In this document: positions 35,156 to 43,541 of the stretch, piece after piece | How the letters are laid out: every line of letters starts with the position of its first letter | How positions within the stretch are numbered: position 1 is the stretch's first letter | Source of the DNA: [Flexibacter] sp. ATCC 35103 | GTDB taxonomy: Bacteria > Bacteroidota > Bacteroidia > Flavobacteriales > Flavobacteriaceae | Direction of reading: 5' to 3' | Length of the DNA: 64,000 nucleotides | Assembly: GCF_001975985.1 (NCBI RefSeq) | Contig: NZ_MTQF01000010.1 | Location: 1 to 64,000, forward strand | Position numbers and translations under genes: made by a program | The notes under the pieces: generated by a model | Database searches by the model: none | The model's input: the letters and a program-made list of their open reading frames with translations, nothing else | What the model was told of the DNA's origin: nothing

Positions 35156-35279
35156 AGTGCTGTTTTGTAGTAATTTATAAAAAATCAACTTTACATCGTT
35201 CATTTTCGTGCACAAAATGGACAGGCGAAATCTGAAAAGCCTGTTAAAAGAGTAAGAGCTAATTGTAATACTAAAAATT

Positions 35280-36131
35280 ATGAGTTTATATCATGAAGTT
35301 TTTCAAGGAGAATCATTCAGCGAAGACAATTATTTTGAAGCTGTACGATATGTTTTAGGTCCTGAATATTCAAATCTAAATGAAAACGAATTAGAGGATG
35401 TGTTGTTGTCAAGAGTAGATCAAATGTCTGAAAGTGAAGCCGAAGGATTCTGGTCCAGTTTAGGAAATGTTGCCAGCAGTATTGGTTCCGGAGTTTTGCG
35501 AGGAGTTTCGGCAGTTGCTCCTATAGCAGGAACAGCGATTGGTACTTATTTTGGAGCTCCGCAAATTGGCGGTGCCGTGGGAGGATTAGTGAGCAATCTG
35601 GCCGGATCTGCCAGTACGGCATTAGATAATAATCGCCAGCAGCAAAGACCTGTACAGCCACAACGCAGACCTGCTTATAATAACAGACCGCGACAAAATC
35701 CGTCGCCAATTGGGCAGGCATGGAACAATACAACCAGATATCTGGCAGATGCCGGCAGAGCTGCTATTCCGGCTATTCAGCAATATGTACAAAACAATCC
35801 CGTACAATTGCGTCCGCAGGCAGCCCAGGATATTGGCAGGGTTCAGGGACTTTATAACCAGCTTGGAGGTGTAATCAACAATCCGCAATTTCAAGCCGGA
35901 CAAGCACAGCAAAGTTTAGGAACCGCAAGTCCAAATGCACCTATCGAAAGCCATTCATTTGCAGAATTAATCGAAAATGTAAATTACCTCACAGAAAATA
36001 TTCTATATGAATATTATAACGGAGGATTAATTCCTGCCGAAGATTACTACATCGATCAATACGGTCAGTTTGTGGGCACAAATACCCCAAACCGTATCAA
36101 CCGACTTGAAAATTCTATTGCCAGTTTATAA
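35280..36131 (+). CDS. Cluster gene 1: Gly/Ala-rich hydrophobic protein of unknown function
   Basis: A 283-residue protein I do not recognise. Residues 1-57 are acidic (ESFSEDNYFEAV, NLNENELEDVL, SESEAEG). Residues 62-115 are rich in Gly, Ala and Ser and hydrophobic (SAVAPIAGTAIGTYFGAPQI), with the feel of a membrane-active or self-assembling segment. Residues 118-160 are Gln/Arg/Pro/Asn-rich, and the C-terminus is helical and acidic. There is no signal peptide. First gene of the cluster, 20 bases before gene 2. Confidence 0.7.
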   Translation: MSLYHEVFQGESFSEDNYFEAVRYVLGPEYSNLNENELEDVLLSRVDQMSESEAEGFWSSLGNVASSIGSGVLRGVSAVAPIAGTAIGTYFGAPQIGGAVGGLVSNLAGSASTALDNNRQQQRPVQPQRRPAYNNRPRQNPSPIGQAWNNTTRYLADAGRAAIPAIQQYVQNNPVQLRPQAAQDIGRVQGLYNQLGGVINNPQFQAGQAQQSLGTASPNAPIESHSFAELIENVNYLTENILYEYYNGGLIPAEDYYIDQYGQFVGTNTPNRINRLENSIASL

Positions 36132-36151
36132 AACACTTAAAAGTTATACCA

Positions 36152-36556
36152 ATGGATGCTTATATAGAATATTTGAAAGAACATAATCCTGAAATGGCTA
36201 AATATTTTGAATTGATGCAGCCTATGATGGAGAAAAAAGAACCGGAAGAGGAAAAAGAAACTCCTAAAATTGATTTGGAACTCGAAGAAAGAGTCAGAAA
36301 ACTAAAGAAAATCAATCAGAAACTTTTTACCATTATCGAAGGATTAAAATTTCAATTAGAATTTGAATTGAATCAAAATGATGACTTAGCAAAAGCTATT
36401 GGCGCTTGTACAGAATGTTTTGGCGAAAATATAGATTGCCCGGAATGTTTTGGAACAGGAAAACCAGGCAATAGTATTCCGGATTTTATTCTTTTTAATA
36501 AATATATCCAACCTGCAATCCAGAAATATAACAAACATTATTTCAATAAAAATTAA
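36152..36556 (+). CDS. Cluster gene 2: small zinc-ribbon, coiled-coil protein
   Basis: A 134-residue protein. Residues 25-75 form a charged helix, probably a coiled coil (LELEERVRKLKKINQKL). Then CTEC (86-89) and CPEC (96-99), each followed by FG, make a CxxC-x6-CxxC zinc ribbon like one half of the DnaJ zinc finger. The last 30 residues are hydrophobic and basic. No signal peptide. Unknown function; probably an adaptor or assembly factor for its neighbours. Confidence 0.7.
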   Translation: MDAYIEYLKEHNPEMAKYFELMQPMMEKKEPEEEKETPKIDLELEERVRKLKKINQKLFTIIEGLKFQLEFELNQNDDLAKAIGACTECFGENIDCPECFGTGKPGNSIPDFILFNKYIQPAIQKYNKHYFNKN

Positions 36557-36574
36557 CCTTTAAAATTTAAAATT

Positions 36575-37297
36575 ATGAGTTATTTCGAAAGTTATTTAGA
36601 TGAAGATTTATTAAATGAAGACTATTATAATGAAGATTTGCTAAGCGAAGATTTATTAGAAAGCTACGATGAAAGTTATGATGAAGCTGCAAAACGCAGA
36701 AGACCTTCAGCAAGAACGATCAGGCCAAATGTAAGTTCTGCAGTCAAGCAAAGATCAAACTTTGGTAAAGCCCTGAGCGGTAGAGCGAATGATTATGCCA
36801 CTAAAAGTGAGTTGAAAAAATCTTTGGATTCAATTTCAAATCAGGTTAATGAACTTAAAAAGACCTCACTTGCTACCAATAAAGCCTTGGTTTCATTAGA
36901 TCAAAAACATACAGAGTTTGCAAAAATCGATGCCAGAAAAGGCGAAAACCAAACCAAGGTTTTAAAAAATATGCAAATGATGAGCATGATGGGATCACTT
37001 TTGAATCAGCCAAAATTAAAACCTGAAAACCTCGAGATTGTGGCTGATACAAAAGATAAAGACGGGAATGTATTAACTACAAAAATCGTCGAAAAAACAA
37101 ACACAAGTGCTATTTATGTAGATCAAACCCTGTCGCTATTGTTGCCTATGATGACCACAATGGGAGATTCAGGTTCCGGAAAATCAGATAATAATATGAT
37201 GTTGCCATTAGTCTTAATTATGTCTCAACAAAATAAAGACACTACAAACAATAACAGCATGTTACCGCTTGCAATGGTCATGATGATGAACAAGTAA
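36575..37297 (+). CDS. Cluster gene 3: acidic-repeat, Met-rich protein
   Basis: A 240-residue protein with unusual layout. Residues 9-28 are four pentapeptide repeats of the form (D/N/S)-E-D-(L/Y)-(L/Y), followed by ESYDESYDEA and then a basic stretch (KRRRPSART). Residues 75-130 are likely coiled coil. From about 137 the protein is Met- and Leu-rich, with three related hydrophobic units LLPMMTTM, MLPLVLIM and MLPLAMVM separated by Asn/Ser/Lys spacers, ending in MMMNK. No signal peptide. Not recognised. A terminator hairpin follows. Confidence 0.7.
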   Translation: MSYFESYLDEDLLNEDYYNEDLLSEDLLESYDESYDEAAKRRRPSARTIRPNVSSAVKQRSNFGKALSGRANDYATKSELKKSLDSISNQVNELKKTSLATNKALVSLDQKHTEFAKIDARKGENQTKVLKNMQMMSMMGSLLNQPKLKPENLEIVADTKDKDGNVLTTKIVEKTNTSAIYVDQTLSLLLPMMTTMGDSGSGKSDNNMMLPLVLIMSQQNKDTTNNNSMLPLAMVMMMNK

Positions 37298-37303
37298 TAT
37301 TAA

Positions 37304-37334
37304 AAAAGGGCAGTTAATACCCAATTGCCCTTTT
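37304..37334 (+). terminator. Hairpin inside the six-gene cluster, after gene 3
   Basis: AAAAGGGCAGTT and AATTGCCCTTTT form a 12-bp stem with one G-U pair and an AATACCC loop, then a T-rich tail. It could reduce transcription of genes 4-6 relative to genes 1-3, or end a first transcript. Confidence 0.7.
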
Positions 37335-37362
37335 ATTTCTATGAACCTTAAAATATGAAAAG

Positions 37363-37887
37363 ATGAATCCATTTAATTTATTAATCAATTATGTAATAGC
37401 AAACAGCAGGGCGAGTTATTATAATGTACCGGGCAATCAGGAAGTCACAAATATGGCGCTTTTGACAGGTATGATTTCAGAAAATCCTTTACTGAGTTAT
37501 TTAATTATTGATAACAAAGCAAAATCAGAAGGGGAGAATGTCAGCAGTTCATTAACGGTAGTAACTCCTCCTGTAACTCACAGTATACCTGAATTACCAG
37601 CGTCAACATCAGGTACTTCGCAAACTACGCCTAAAGATCCTGAAAAAGAAACTACTGTGCCCGGAGAAGAAGCTGTTACTGTAAAAACGCTGGAGACTTT
37701 TAAAGATGAAATAACAACCAGTAATAAAGAATTAAAAAATAAAATACTAGAAGAACTGTCAGGTCTAAAGGAAAAACTGGAATCTTTTGATAAAGAAAAA
37801 GTTGCAATAAGTGACTCTATTGCAACAATCGAAAAAAGACTGGATGAAATCGTAAAAGCCACACCAAATCATGGATCCCAGGCTTAA
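37363..37887 (+). CDS. Cluster gene 4: Pro/Thr linker and coiled-coil protein
   Basis: A 174-residue protein. The first 55 residues are mildly hydrophobic (NPFNLLINYVIANSRASYY), residues 60-100 are a Pro/Ser/Thr-rich linker and residues 105-168 are a long helix with coiled-coil heptads (EITTSNKELKNKILEELSGL). It overlaps the subtilase gene by 17 bases, which indicates coupled translation and perhaps a physical partner. Family unknown. Confidence 0.65.
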   Translation: MNPFNLLINYVIANSRASYYNVPGNQEVTNMALLTGMISENPLLSYLIIDNKAKSEGENVSSSLTVVTPPVTHSIPELPASTSGTSQTTPKDPEKETTVPGEEAVTVKTLETFKDEITTSNKELKNKILEELSGLKEKLESFDKEKVAISDSIATIEKRLDEIVKATPNHGSQA

Positions 37888-39541
37888 AATTATCTTATAT
37901 GGTAATCCGGACGAGGAGTTGTCGTTGCTTATGCGTTTAGAGAAAGAAAAAGATTATCCTGAAAATTGCAAGATCATTACCGAATTCGGAAAAATTGTAA
38001 GCATCACTACAAAGCGGCGTTATTTGCTCTCGATTTACAACAGCAAAAAAGTAAAAAGCCTAAAAGCTCCCACTGTTGTTCCTGCCAATGAAATTATAGA
38101 AGAATTTCCTGAAAATCAGATTCTCGATAAAAATAATGTTTCCGGCGATCCTGTTTCGAATGTTATGTTTGGAATTATTGATTTTGGTTTCGATTTTACA
38201 CATCCTGATTTTATTGTGAACGGTAAAACCCGTTTCGAAAAAATCTGGGTACAATCAGATCGATATGATGGCAATGCATACGGCTACGGAAGAATTATTA
38301 CCAAAGAGCAGATTAATGACGCTTTGCAAGATGAATTTCCGTTTAAAAAACTGGGTTATCATCCCGGTAAAACAGATTTATTTGGTAACGGAACACATGG
38401 TACACACGTACTTGGTATTGCCTGTGGTAACGGCGCCGTTGCAACAAAAAGTTTTGCACCAAACGTTCCTATTACCGCAGTAGACCTGGGATTAAACAAT
38501 ATCAACGGATCTAATTTATCCTTGGGCGATTCTGTAAAAACATCTCACGGATTGCATTTTTGTACCGTTACGGCAAATAAAATGCCGCTTGTAATTAATA
38601 TGAGTTTAGGAGGTCATGGCGATGCACATACCGGAGAAACTTTGCTGGAGCAAATCATAGATTATATTTTGACCACCAGAAAAGGAACAGCGATTGTTCA
38701 GAGTACAGGAAATTATCATCAGGCAAATGTGCATACTTACAGCGATATAAAAGCAAACCAGAAAGTGAAAATCCCGTGGATGTTTAAGAAAAATGACCGT
38801 ACGCCAAACGAAATGGAAATTTGGTATCACGGCGACGATATATTAAGTGTCAATATTTATGATGATAATCAGAATTTACTGCTTTCTTCGACGCCTTTTA
38901 AAGATGAATTAATCATAAAAGATGATGACGAAGTGGGAATTTGCCTTCACAGATGCAACGAGCCAAATACCAATAAAAATCAAATTAATATTCTGATTAA
39001 TGGTAAATTAAATTCAAAATTCTGGACGATAGAACTGGTTGGCAGAACAGTAAAAAACGGACGATATCATTGCTATATTGAGCGTGACGATGGCGGACAA
39101 TCTATTTTTTTGCCTGCAATTGCCAACAAAACGCACACAACCAATTCTATTTGTAATTCGAAATACAGTATCGTTGTAGGCGCATACAATCAGACCGATG
39201 AGACAAAACCTATTTTGTCTTTTAGCAGTTCCGGACCTACGGCTGACGGAAGGATGAAACCGGAACTTGTTGCGCCTGGTTTTAAGATAAAATCATCGTG
39301 TTCGTCTTCAAGTCGCGAAAACAGGGCGTCAAATAAACTTACTTCTAAAAGTGGGAGCAGTATGGCAGCGCCTTATGTTGCTTCTCTGGTAATGAAAATT
39401 CTCGAAAAAGAACCTGAACTGGATATTATTGCCATCAGAAAAAAGCTTTTTGCGGCCTGTGATACTGCTTTTTTCAAAGAAAATAATTTCGAAGTTTTCA
39501 GATCCGGACACGGTTATATCAATCCTAATAAAATAATATAA
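37871..39541 (+). CDS. Cluster gene 5: S8 family (subtilisin-like) peptidase without signal peptide
   Basis: A 556-residue subtilase. The triad is intact: Asp104 in GIIDFGFDFTHPDF, His176 in GNGTHGTHVLG and Ser497 in SGSSMAAPYVASL. Residues 1-90 precede the catalytic domain and could be a short regulatory or pro-region; a roughly 150-residue beta-rich insert lies between His and Ser (IPWMFKKNDRTPNEMEIWYH). No signal peptide or membrane anchor, so it is either cytoplasmic or exported by an unusual route. It overlaps gene 4 and precedes the SGNH protein by 12 bases. Substrate unknown; cluster proteins are candidates. Confidence 0.92.
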   Translation: MDPRLKIILYGNPDEELSLLMRLEKEKDYPENCKIITEFGKIVSITTKRRYLLSIYNSKKVKSLKAPTVVPANEIIEEFPENQILDKNNVSGDPVSNVMFGIIDFGFDFTHPDFIVNGKTRFEKIWVQSDRYDGNAYGYGRIITKEQINDALQDEFPFKKLGYHPGKTDLFGNGTHGTHVLGIACGNGAVATKSFAPNVPITAVDLGLNNINGSNLSLGDSVKTSHGLHFCTVTANKMPLVINMSLGGHGDAHTGETLLEQIIDYILTTRKGTAIVQSTGNYHQANVHTYSDIKANQKVKIPWMFKKNDRTPNEMEIWYHGDDILSVNIYDDNQNLLLSSTPFKDELIIKDDDEVGICLHRCNEPNTNKNQINILINGKLNSKFWTIELVGRTVKNGRYHCYIERDDGGQSIFLPAIANKTHTTNSICNSKYSIVVGAYNQTDETKPILSFSSSGPTADGRMKPELVAPGFKIKSSCSSSSRENRASNKLTSKSGSSMAAPYVASLVMKILEKEPELDIIAIRKKLFAACDTAFFKENNFEVFRSGHGYINPNKII

Positions 39542-39553
39542 ATCAGGAATAAA

Positions 39554-40792
39554 ATGGAAAATTTAGTTTCGAATATCCCAGTTATACAAAATAGAAATCC
39601 TGTAAACCCACGCAGGATATTAAATAATAGTGTTGGGTTAAATGCTGTTAATAATCCTGCAGATGTTTTGCAAATTCAAAATTATCTCAACGCATTAGGA
39701 TATCCTGTTCAGACAAATGGCAGTATTGCAAACAGCCAAACGGATAATACGATTATTTCTATCTTAAATTTTCAGGCAAATAACGGAGTTCAGGTTACTG
39801 GAATTATTAATCCAAATGACCAAACCTATAATACGTTGAAACAATTAAACGGTGCTAGTGTTTCCTTGTCAGAAGAATTTGATGAATCCCTGCATCAGCC
39901 TTTTATTACCAATTCGTTTATTTTTAGGCGAAATGCCGGAAATGCCAATACACTCAATGTTATTTTCGAAGGTGATTCGTGGCTGGATTATCCCGTGCCC
40001 AGAATTTTAGATTTGTATGATACGATTACAGATCACAATCAAAGGCTTAACCTGAATTGTCTGCACTTGGCCAAATTTGGAGAAACAACTTCACAGATGT
40101 ATGCTGATAAAGCAAATTTTGTACAATATATAAGTGGTTATCGTATTGATAGAATTTATTTTAGCGGAGGCGGAAATGATGTTTTTCCTCAACTGGGCAG
40201 AATATTAAATCCAGGAGTTACTTTATTTGATGCTTCTTTTTTTACGGATGCAGCAAAACTGAATGAATTAAAAAGCATGTCTTCCGGCGATTCCTTATAT
40301 CAAAAATGCATTCAGTATAAAAGGTATTTAAATACAACGGCGTTTGATGCAGCTCTTTTTAATACCGTTAATCTCAACGGGATTTTTACTGTTATAATGC
40401 GAAATTATCTGGGTTTTGGCAGTATAATAAATGCTCATTCAACACCTAATACGATATTTTACATGCATACTTATGATTATCCGTTGTTTAAACTGGGAGT
40501 CAGACCGTCGATTGTAGGTGTAGATTTGCCTTTAGGGCCGTGGATAAAACCTGTTCTTGACCGATTGGGAATTACAGATGAGATTTTGAAAGCCTATATC
40601 ATTATACGTTTGCTGGACAAGTTTTATGCGCTTTTATTGCAAATTAAAAATCATTTTAATTATTATGGATATCGCTTTCAAAGCAGAATAATTGATTACC
40701 GCGGGCTTTTAAATTCTTCTGAATACTGGAGAGATGAGATTCATCCTAATTCTGGCGGAGCGCGAAGATTGTCGACGCGAGTTAATTTTTAA
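39554..40792 (+). CDS. Cluster gene 6: peptidoglycan-binding-like domain fused to SGNH hydrolase
   Basis: A 412-residue protein. Residues 25-100 have the repeat of a PG_binding_1-like domain (NNPADVLQIQNYLNALGYPV, NTIISILNFQANNGVQVTGI). An acidic LSEEFDESL linker follows. From about 132 an SGNH hydrolase has block I EGDSW (Ser142), block II Gly176, block III GGGND (Asn208) and block V DEIH (Asp394, His397). The enzyme is probably an esterase or deacetylase acting on a polymer. As with its neighbours, there is no signal peptide. A strong terminator follows. Confidence 0.8.
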   Translation: MENLVSNIPVIQNRNPVNPRRILNNSVGLNAVNNPADVLQIQNYLNALGYPVQTNGSIANSQTDNTIISILNFQANNGVQVTGIINPNDQTYNTLKQLNGASVSLSEEFDESLHQPFITNSFIFRRNAGNANTLNVIFEGDSWLDYPVPRILDLYDTITDHNQRLNLNCLHLAKFGETTSQMYADKANFVQYISGYRIDRIYFSGGGNDVFPQLGRILNPGVTLFDASFFTDAAKLNELKSMSSGDSLYQKCIQYKRYLNTTAFDAALFNTVNLNGIFTVIMRNYLGFGSIINAHSTPNTIFYMHTYDYPLFKLGVRPSIVGVDLPLGPWIKPVLDRLGITDEILKAYIIIRLLDKFYALLLQIKNHFNYYGYRFQSRIIDYRGLLNSSEYWRDEIHPNSGGARRLSTRVNF

Positions 40793-40795
40793 AAC

Positions 40796-40827
40796 AAAAA
40801 ACCCGACTTTGTAAAGTCGGGTTTTTT
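40796..40827. terminator. Bidirectional terminator between the cluster and pheT
   Basis: AAAAAACCCGACTTT and AAAGTCGGGTTTTTT form a 15-bp perfect stem with A and T runs on both sides, shared by the convergent genes. Confidence 0.9.
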
Positions 40828-40846
40828 ATATAATGAGAAACAAGAT

Positions 40847-43267
40847 TTATCTTAAACTTGCTCCAAGCTCCGTCTCAAATGTTTGTTGCAATTTAGACAT
40901 GATTTTATCGATTTGAGCATCTGTAAGTGTTTTTGTATTGTCCTGAATCGTGAAACTCAACGCATAAGACTTTTTACCTTCCGGAAGTTTTTCGCCTTCA
41001 TAAACATCAAATAAATTAACGTCTTTTAAAAGCGCTTTTTCAGATTGTTTTGCCAGGTTATAAATACTCTCATAAGTGGTGTTCTTATCGATCAATAACG
41101 CTAAATCCCTGCGAACTTCCGGATATTTAGGAATTTCAGAATATTTAATTTTTCCGGTAATGATTTTTAAAATCAAATCCCAGTTAAAATCAGCGAAATA
41201 AACATCTTGTTTAATTCCAAAATGTTTTAGTATTGGTTTTTTAATCACACCCATTTCTACCAATGTATCATTGTTGTAGCAAATAGCCGTTCCTTCAGAG
41301 AAAATATCCGTCTGAACCGGCGCATTCGAAATTTTTTCAATTCCTAAACGGGCTAAAATTCCTTTTACATATCCTTTAAGTAAAAAGAAATCAGTAGTTT
41401 TTTGAGGGTTTGTCCAGCTTTCCTTATTTCTGTTTCCAGAAATCAATAAAGTAAGATGTTTGTGTTCCTCATAACCGTTCAGGTATTTATGGTACGATTT
41501 TCCGAATTCGAATAATTTTAAATCAGCATTTTTTCTGTTAATATTATAAGAGATCGCCTCTAAACCTGAAAACAATAACGATTGACGCATCGTAGATAAA
41601 TCACTACTAAGCGGATTCAGCATTGTAACATTGTGTTCTTCTTTTAAAACGCTCGATAACTTAGCATAAGAAGCCGTTGTTAAAGAGTTTGCCATCATTT
41701 CATGAAATCCCTGAGAATTTAATTGAGACGCAATAACGTTTTGTACTTTATAATCTTCTGTTCTTGGCGAATTAGAAACAGTTGCATTGAATTTTTTAGA
41801 GAAATTAATGTTGTTATAACCGTAAACTCTCAAAATCTCTTCGATTACATCAATTTCACGCTGCACATCTACGCGATACGCCGGAATTGTTAATCCTAAA
41901 CCAGAATCAGAAACACTGTTTACTTTAATATCTAAAGAAACAAGGATTTTTTTGATGGTATCTTTTGGAATTTCCTGTCCGATGATTTTCGATACATGGC
42001 TGAAATTCAACAAAACCGAAAAATCTTCTACTTTTTTAGGATATACTTCCACAACATCAGAAGTTATTTTTCCGCCTGCAACTTCCTGAATTAAAAGTGC
42101 CGCACGTTTCAATGCATATTCTGTAATAGTTGGATCAATACCTCTTTCAAATCTAAAAGAAGCATCTGTATTTAATTGGTGTCTTTTAGCTGTTTTACGA
42201 ATACTAACAGCATCAAAATAAGCACTTTCTAAGAATATAGTAGTGGTACCATCTGATACGCCTGATTTTTTTCCTCCAAAAACACCTGCAATACAAAGCG
42301 GGCCTTTTTCGTCGCAAATCATTAAATCTTCTTTATGTAATGTTCTTTCAACATCATCTAAAGTCACAAATTTTGTACCTTCAGGAAGTGTTTTTACGAT
42401 TACTTTTCCGTTAATTTTTGCAGCATCAAATGCGTGAAGCGGCTGTCCTAATTCATGCAAAACATAATTAGTAACATCGACAATATTATTTTTTGGAGTT
42501 AATCCAATAGCTTTTAAACGATCTTGTAACCATGCAGGAGATTCCTGAACCGAAATTCCTGAAATTGTTACACCACAATATCTTGGAGCTAAAAGAGGTT
42601 CCTCGACATTTACATCAATTTTCAAAGTACGCATGTCAACTCTAAAGTTACTCACAGATGGCGTAATTAATTCTACGTTTACACCGCGTTGCAGCATTCC
42701 GGCTCTCAAATCACGCGCTGTTCCGTAATGGCTCATGGCATCAGCACGATTTGGCGTTAATCCAATTTCGAAAACTTCGTCATTAGCAATCTGAAAAACT
42801 TCTGCAGCCGGTGTTCCCGGAATTAGCGCTTCATCCAGAATCATGATTCCGTCATGTCCTGTACCCAAACCTAATTCATCTTCGGCACAAATCATTCCGT
42901 GGCTTTCCTGTCCGCGTATTTTTCCTTTTTTAATGGTAAATTCACCACCATCTTTATCATATAAAATAGTTCCTATAGTAGCTACAGGTACTTTTTGTCC
43001 TGCGGCAACATTAGCGGCGCCACAAACAATTTGTATAGGAGCTTCTAAACCAATATTTACCGTTGTAATGTTTAATCTGTCAGCATCAGGGTGCTTTTCG
43101 CAAGTAAGTACGTGTCCTACAACAACTCCTTCTAAACCGCCTTTAACTGATTGGTATTTTTCGACAACTTCAACTTCCAGACCCAGATCTGTTAGTAATT
43201 CTGAAGTTTGTTCAGATGTCCAGTCTGTTTTAATGAATTGTTTTAACCAGTTGTAAGATATTTTCAT
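40847..43267 (-). CDS. pheT: Phenylalanine--tRNA ligase beta subunit
   Basis: An 806-residue protein of normal length. Domain order: N-terminal B1 with ISYNWLKQFIKTDWT, a tRNA-binding OB-fold (about 40-150: LTCEKHPDADRLNITTVNIG), B3/B4 core, B5 domain, the catalytic-like core, and a C-terminal anticodon-binding ferredoxin fold (SEIPKYPEVRRDLALLID). It works with PheS, which is not in this window. Single gene with terminator. Confidence 0.97.
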   Translation of the reverse strand: MKISYNWLKQFIKTDWTSEQTSELLTDLGLEVEVVEKYQSVKGGLEGVVVGHVLTCEKHPDADRLNITTVNIGLEAPIQIVCGAANVAAGQKVPVATIGTILYDKDGGEFTIKKGKIRGQESHGMICAEDELGLGTGHDGIMILDEALIPGTPAAEVFQIANDEVFEIGLTPNRADAMSHYGTARDLRAGMLQRGVNVELITPSVSNFRVDMRTLKIDVNVEEPLLAPRYCGVTISGISVQESPAWLQDRLKAIGLTPKNNIVDVTNYVLHELGQPLHAFDAAKINGKVIVKTLPEGTKFVTLDDVERTLHKEDLMICDEKGPLCIAGVFGGKKSGVSDGTTTIFLESAYFDAVSIRKTAKRHQLNTDASFRFERGIDPTITEYALKRAALLIQEVAGGKITSDVVEVYPKKVEDFSVLLNFSHVSKIIGQEIPKDTIKKILVSLDIKVNSVSDSGLGLTIPAYRVDVQREIDVIEEILRVYGYNNINFSKKFNATVSNSPRTEDYKVQNVIASQLNSQGFHEMMANSLTTASYAKLSSVLKEEHNVTMLNPLSSDLSTMRQSLLFSGLEAISYNINRKNADLKLFEFGKSYHKYLNGYEEHKHLTLLISGNRNKESWTNPQKTTDFFLLKGYVKGILARLGIEKISNAPVQTDIFSEGTAICYNNDTLVEMGVIKKPILKHFGIKQDVYFADFNWDLILKIITGKIKYSEIPKYPEVRRDLALLIDKNTTYESIYNLAKQSEKALLKDVNLFDVYEGEKLPEGKKSYALSFTIQDNTKTLTDAQIDKIMSKLQQTFETELGASLR

Positions 43268-43541
43268 GTTAACTTTTTTATTCTTGAATAAGGATACAAA
43301 TATAAGGATTGCGTGTGGTAGTAAGAAACAATTTATTTGGTTTTTTCGAGCTGTTTTTATTTCATTTAAAACGTGCTGTTATTGAGTAGTTTGCATTTTT
43401 AGCGCCAATATTTTATTAATTAAATATTAAAACTAAGTTATAAAAATGAATATGTAATTTTTGTGCTACTAGATGAATGAAAAGTGCTATTCTGTTTCAA
43501 TTTATGCAGGTAAATTTGAAATGAATCAAAAAAATATAATT

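Noticed and set aside
35280-36131. Cluster gene 1 as a bacteriocin precursor
   Set aside because: The Gly/Ala-rich segment invites the idea, but there is no double-glycine leader, no transporter or immunity gene beside it and the protein is too long.
39554-40792. Cluster gene 6 as a phage endolysin in a prophage remnant
   Set aside because: No integrase, capsid, tail or holin genes lie nearby and the catalytic domain is SGNH, not a known lysin.
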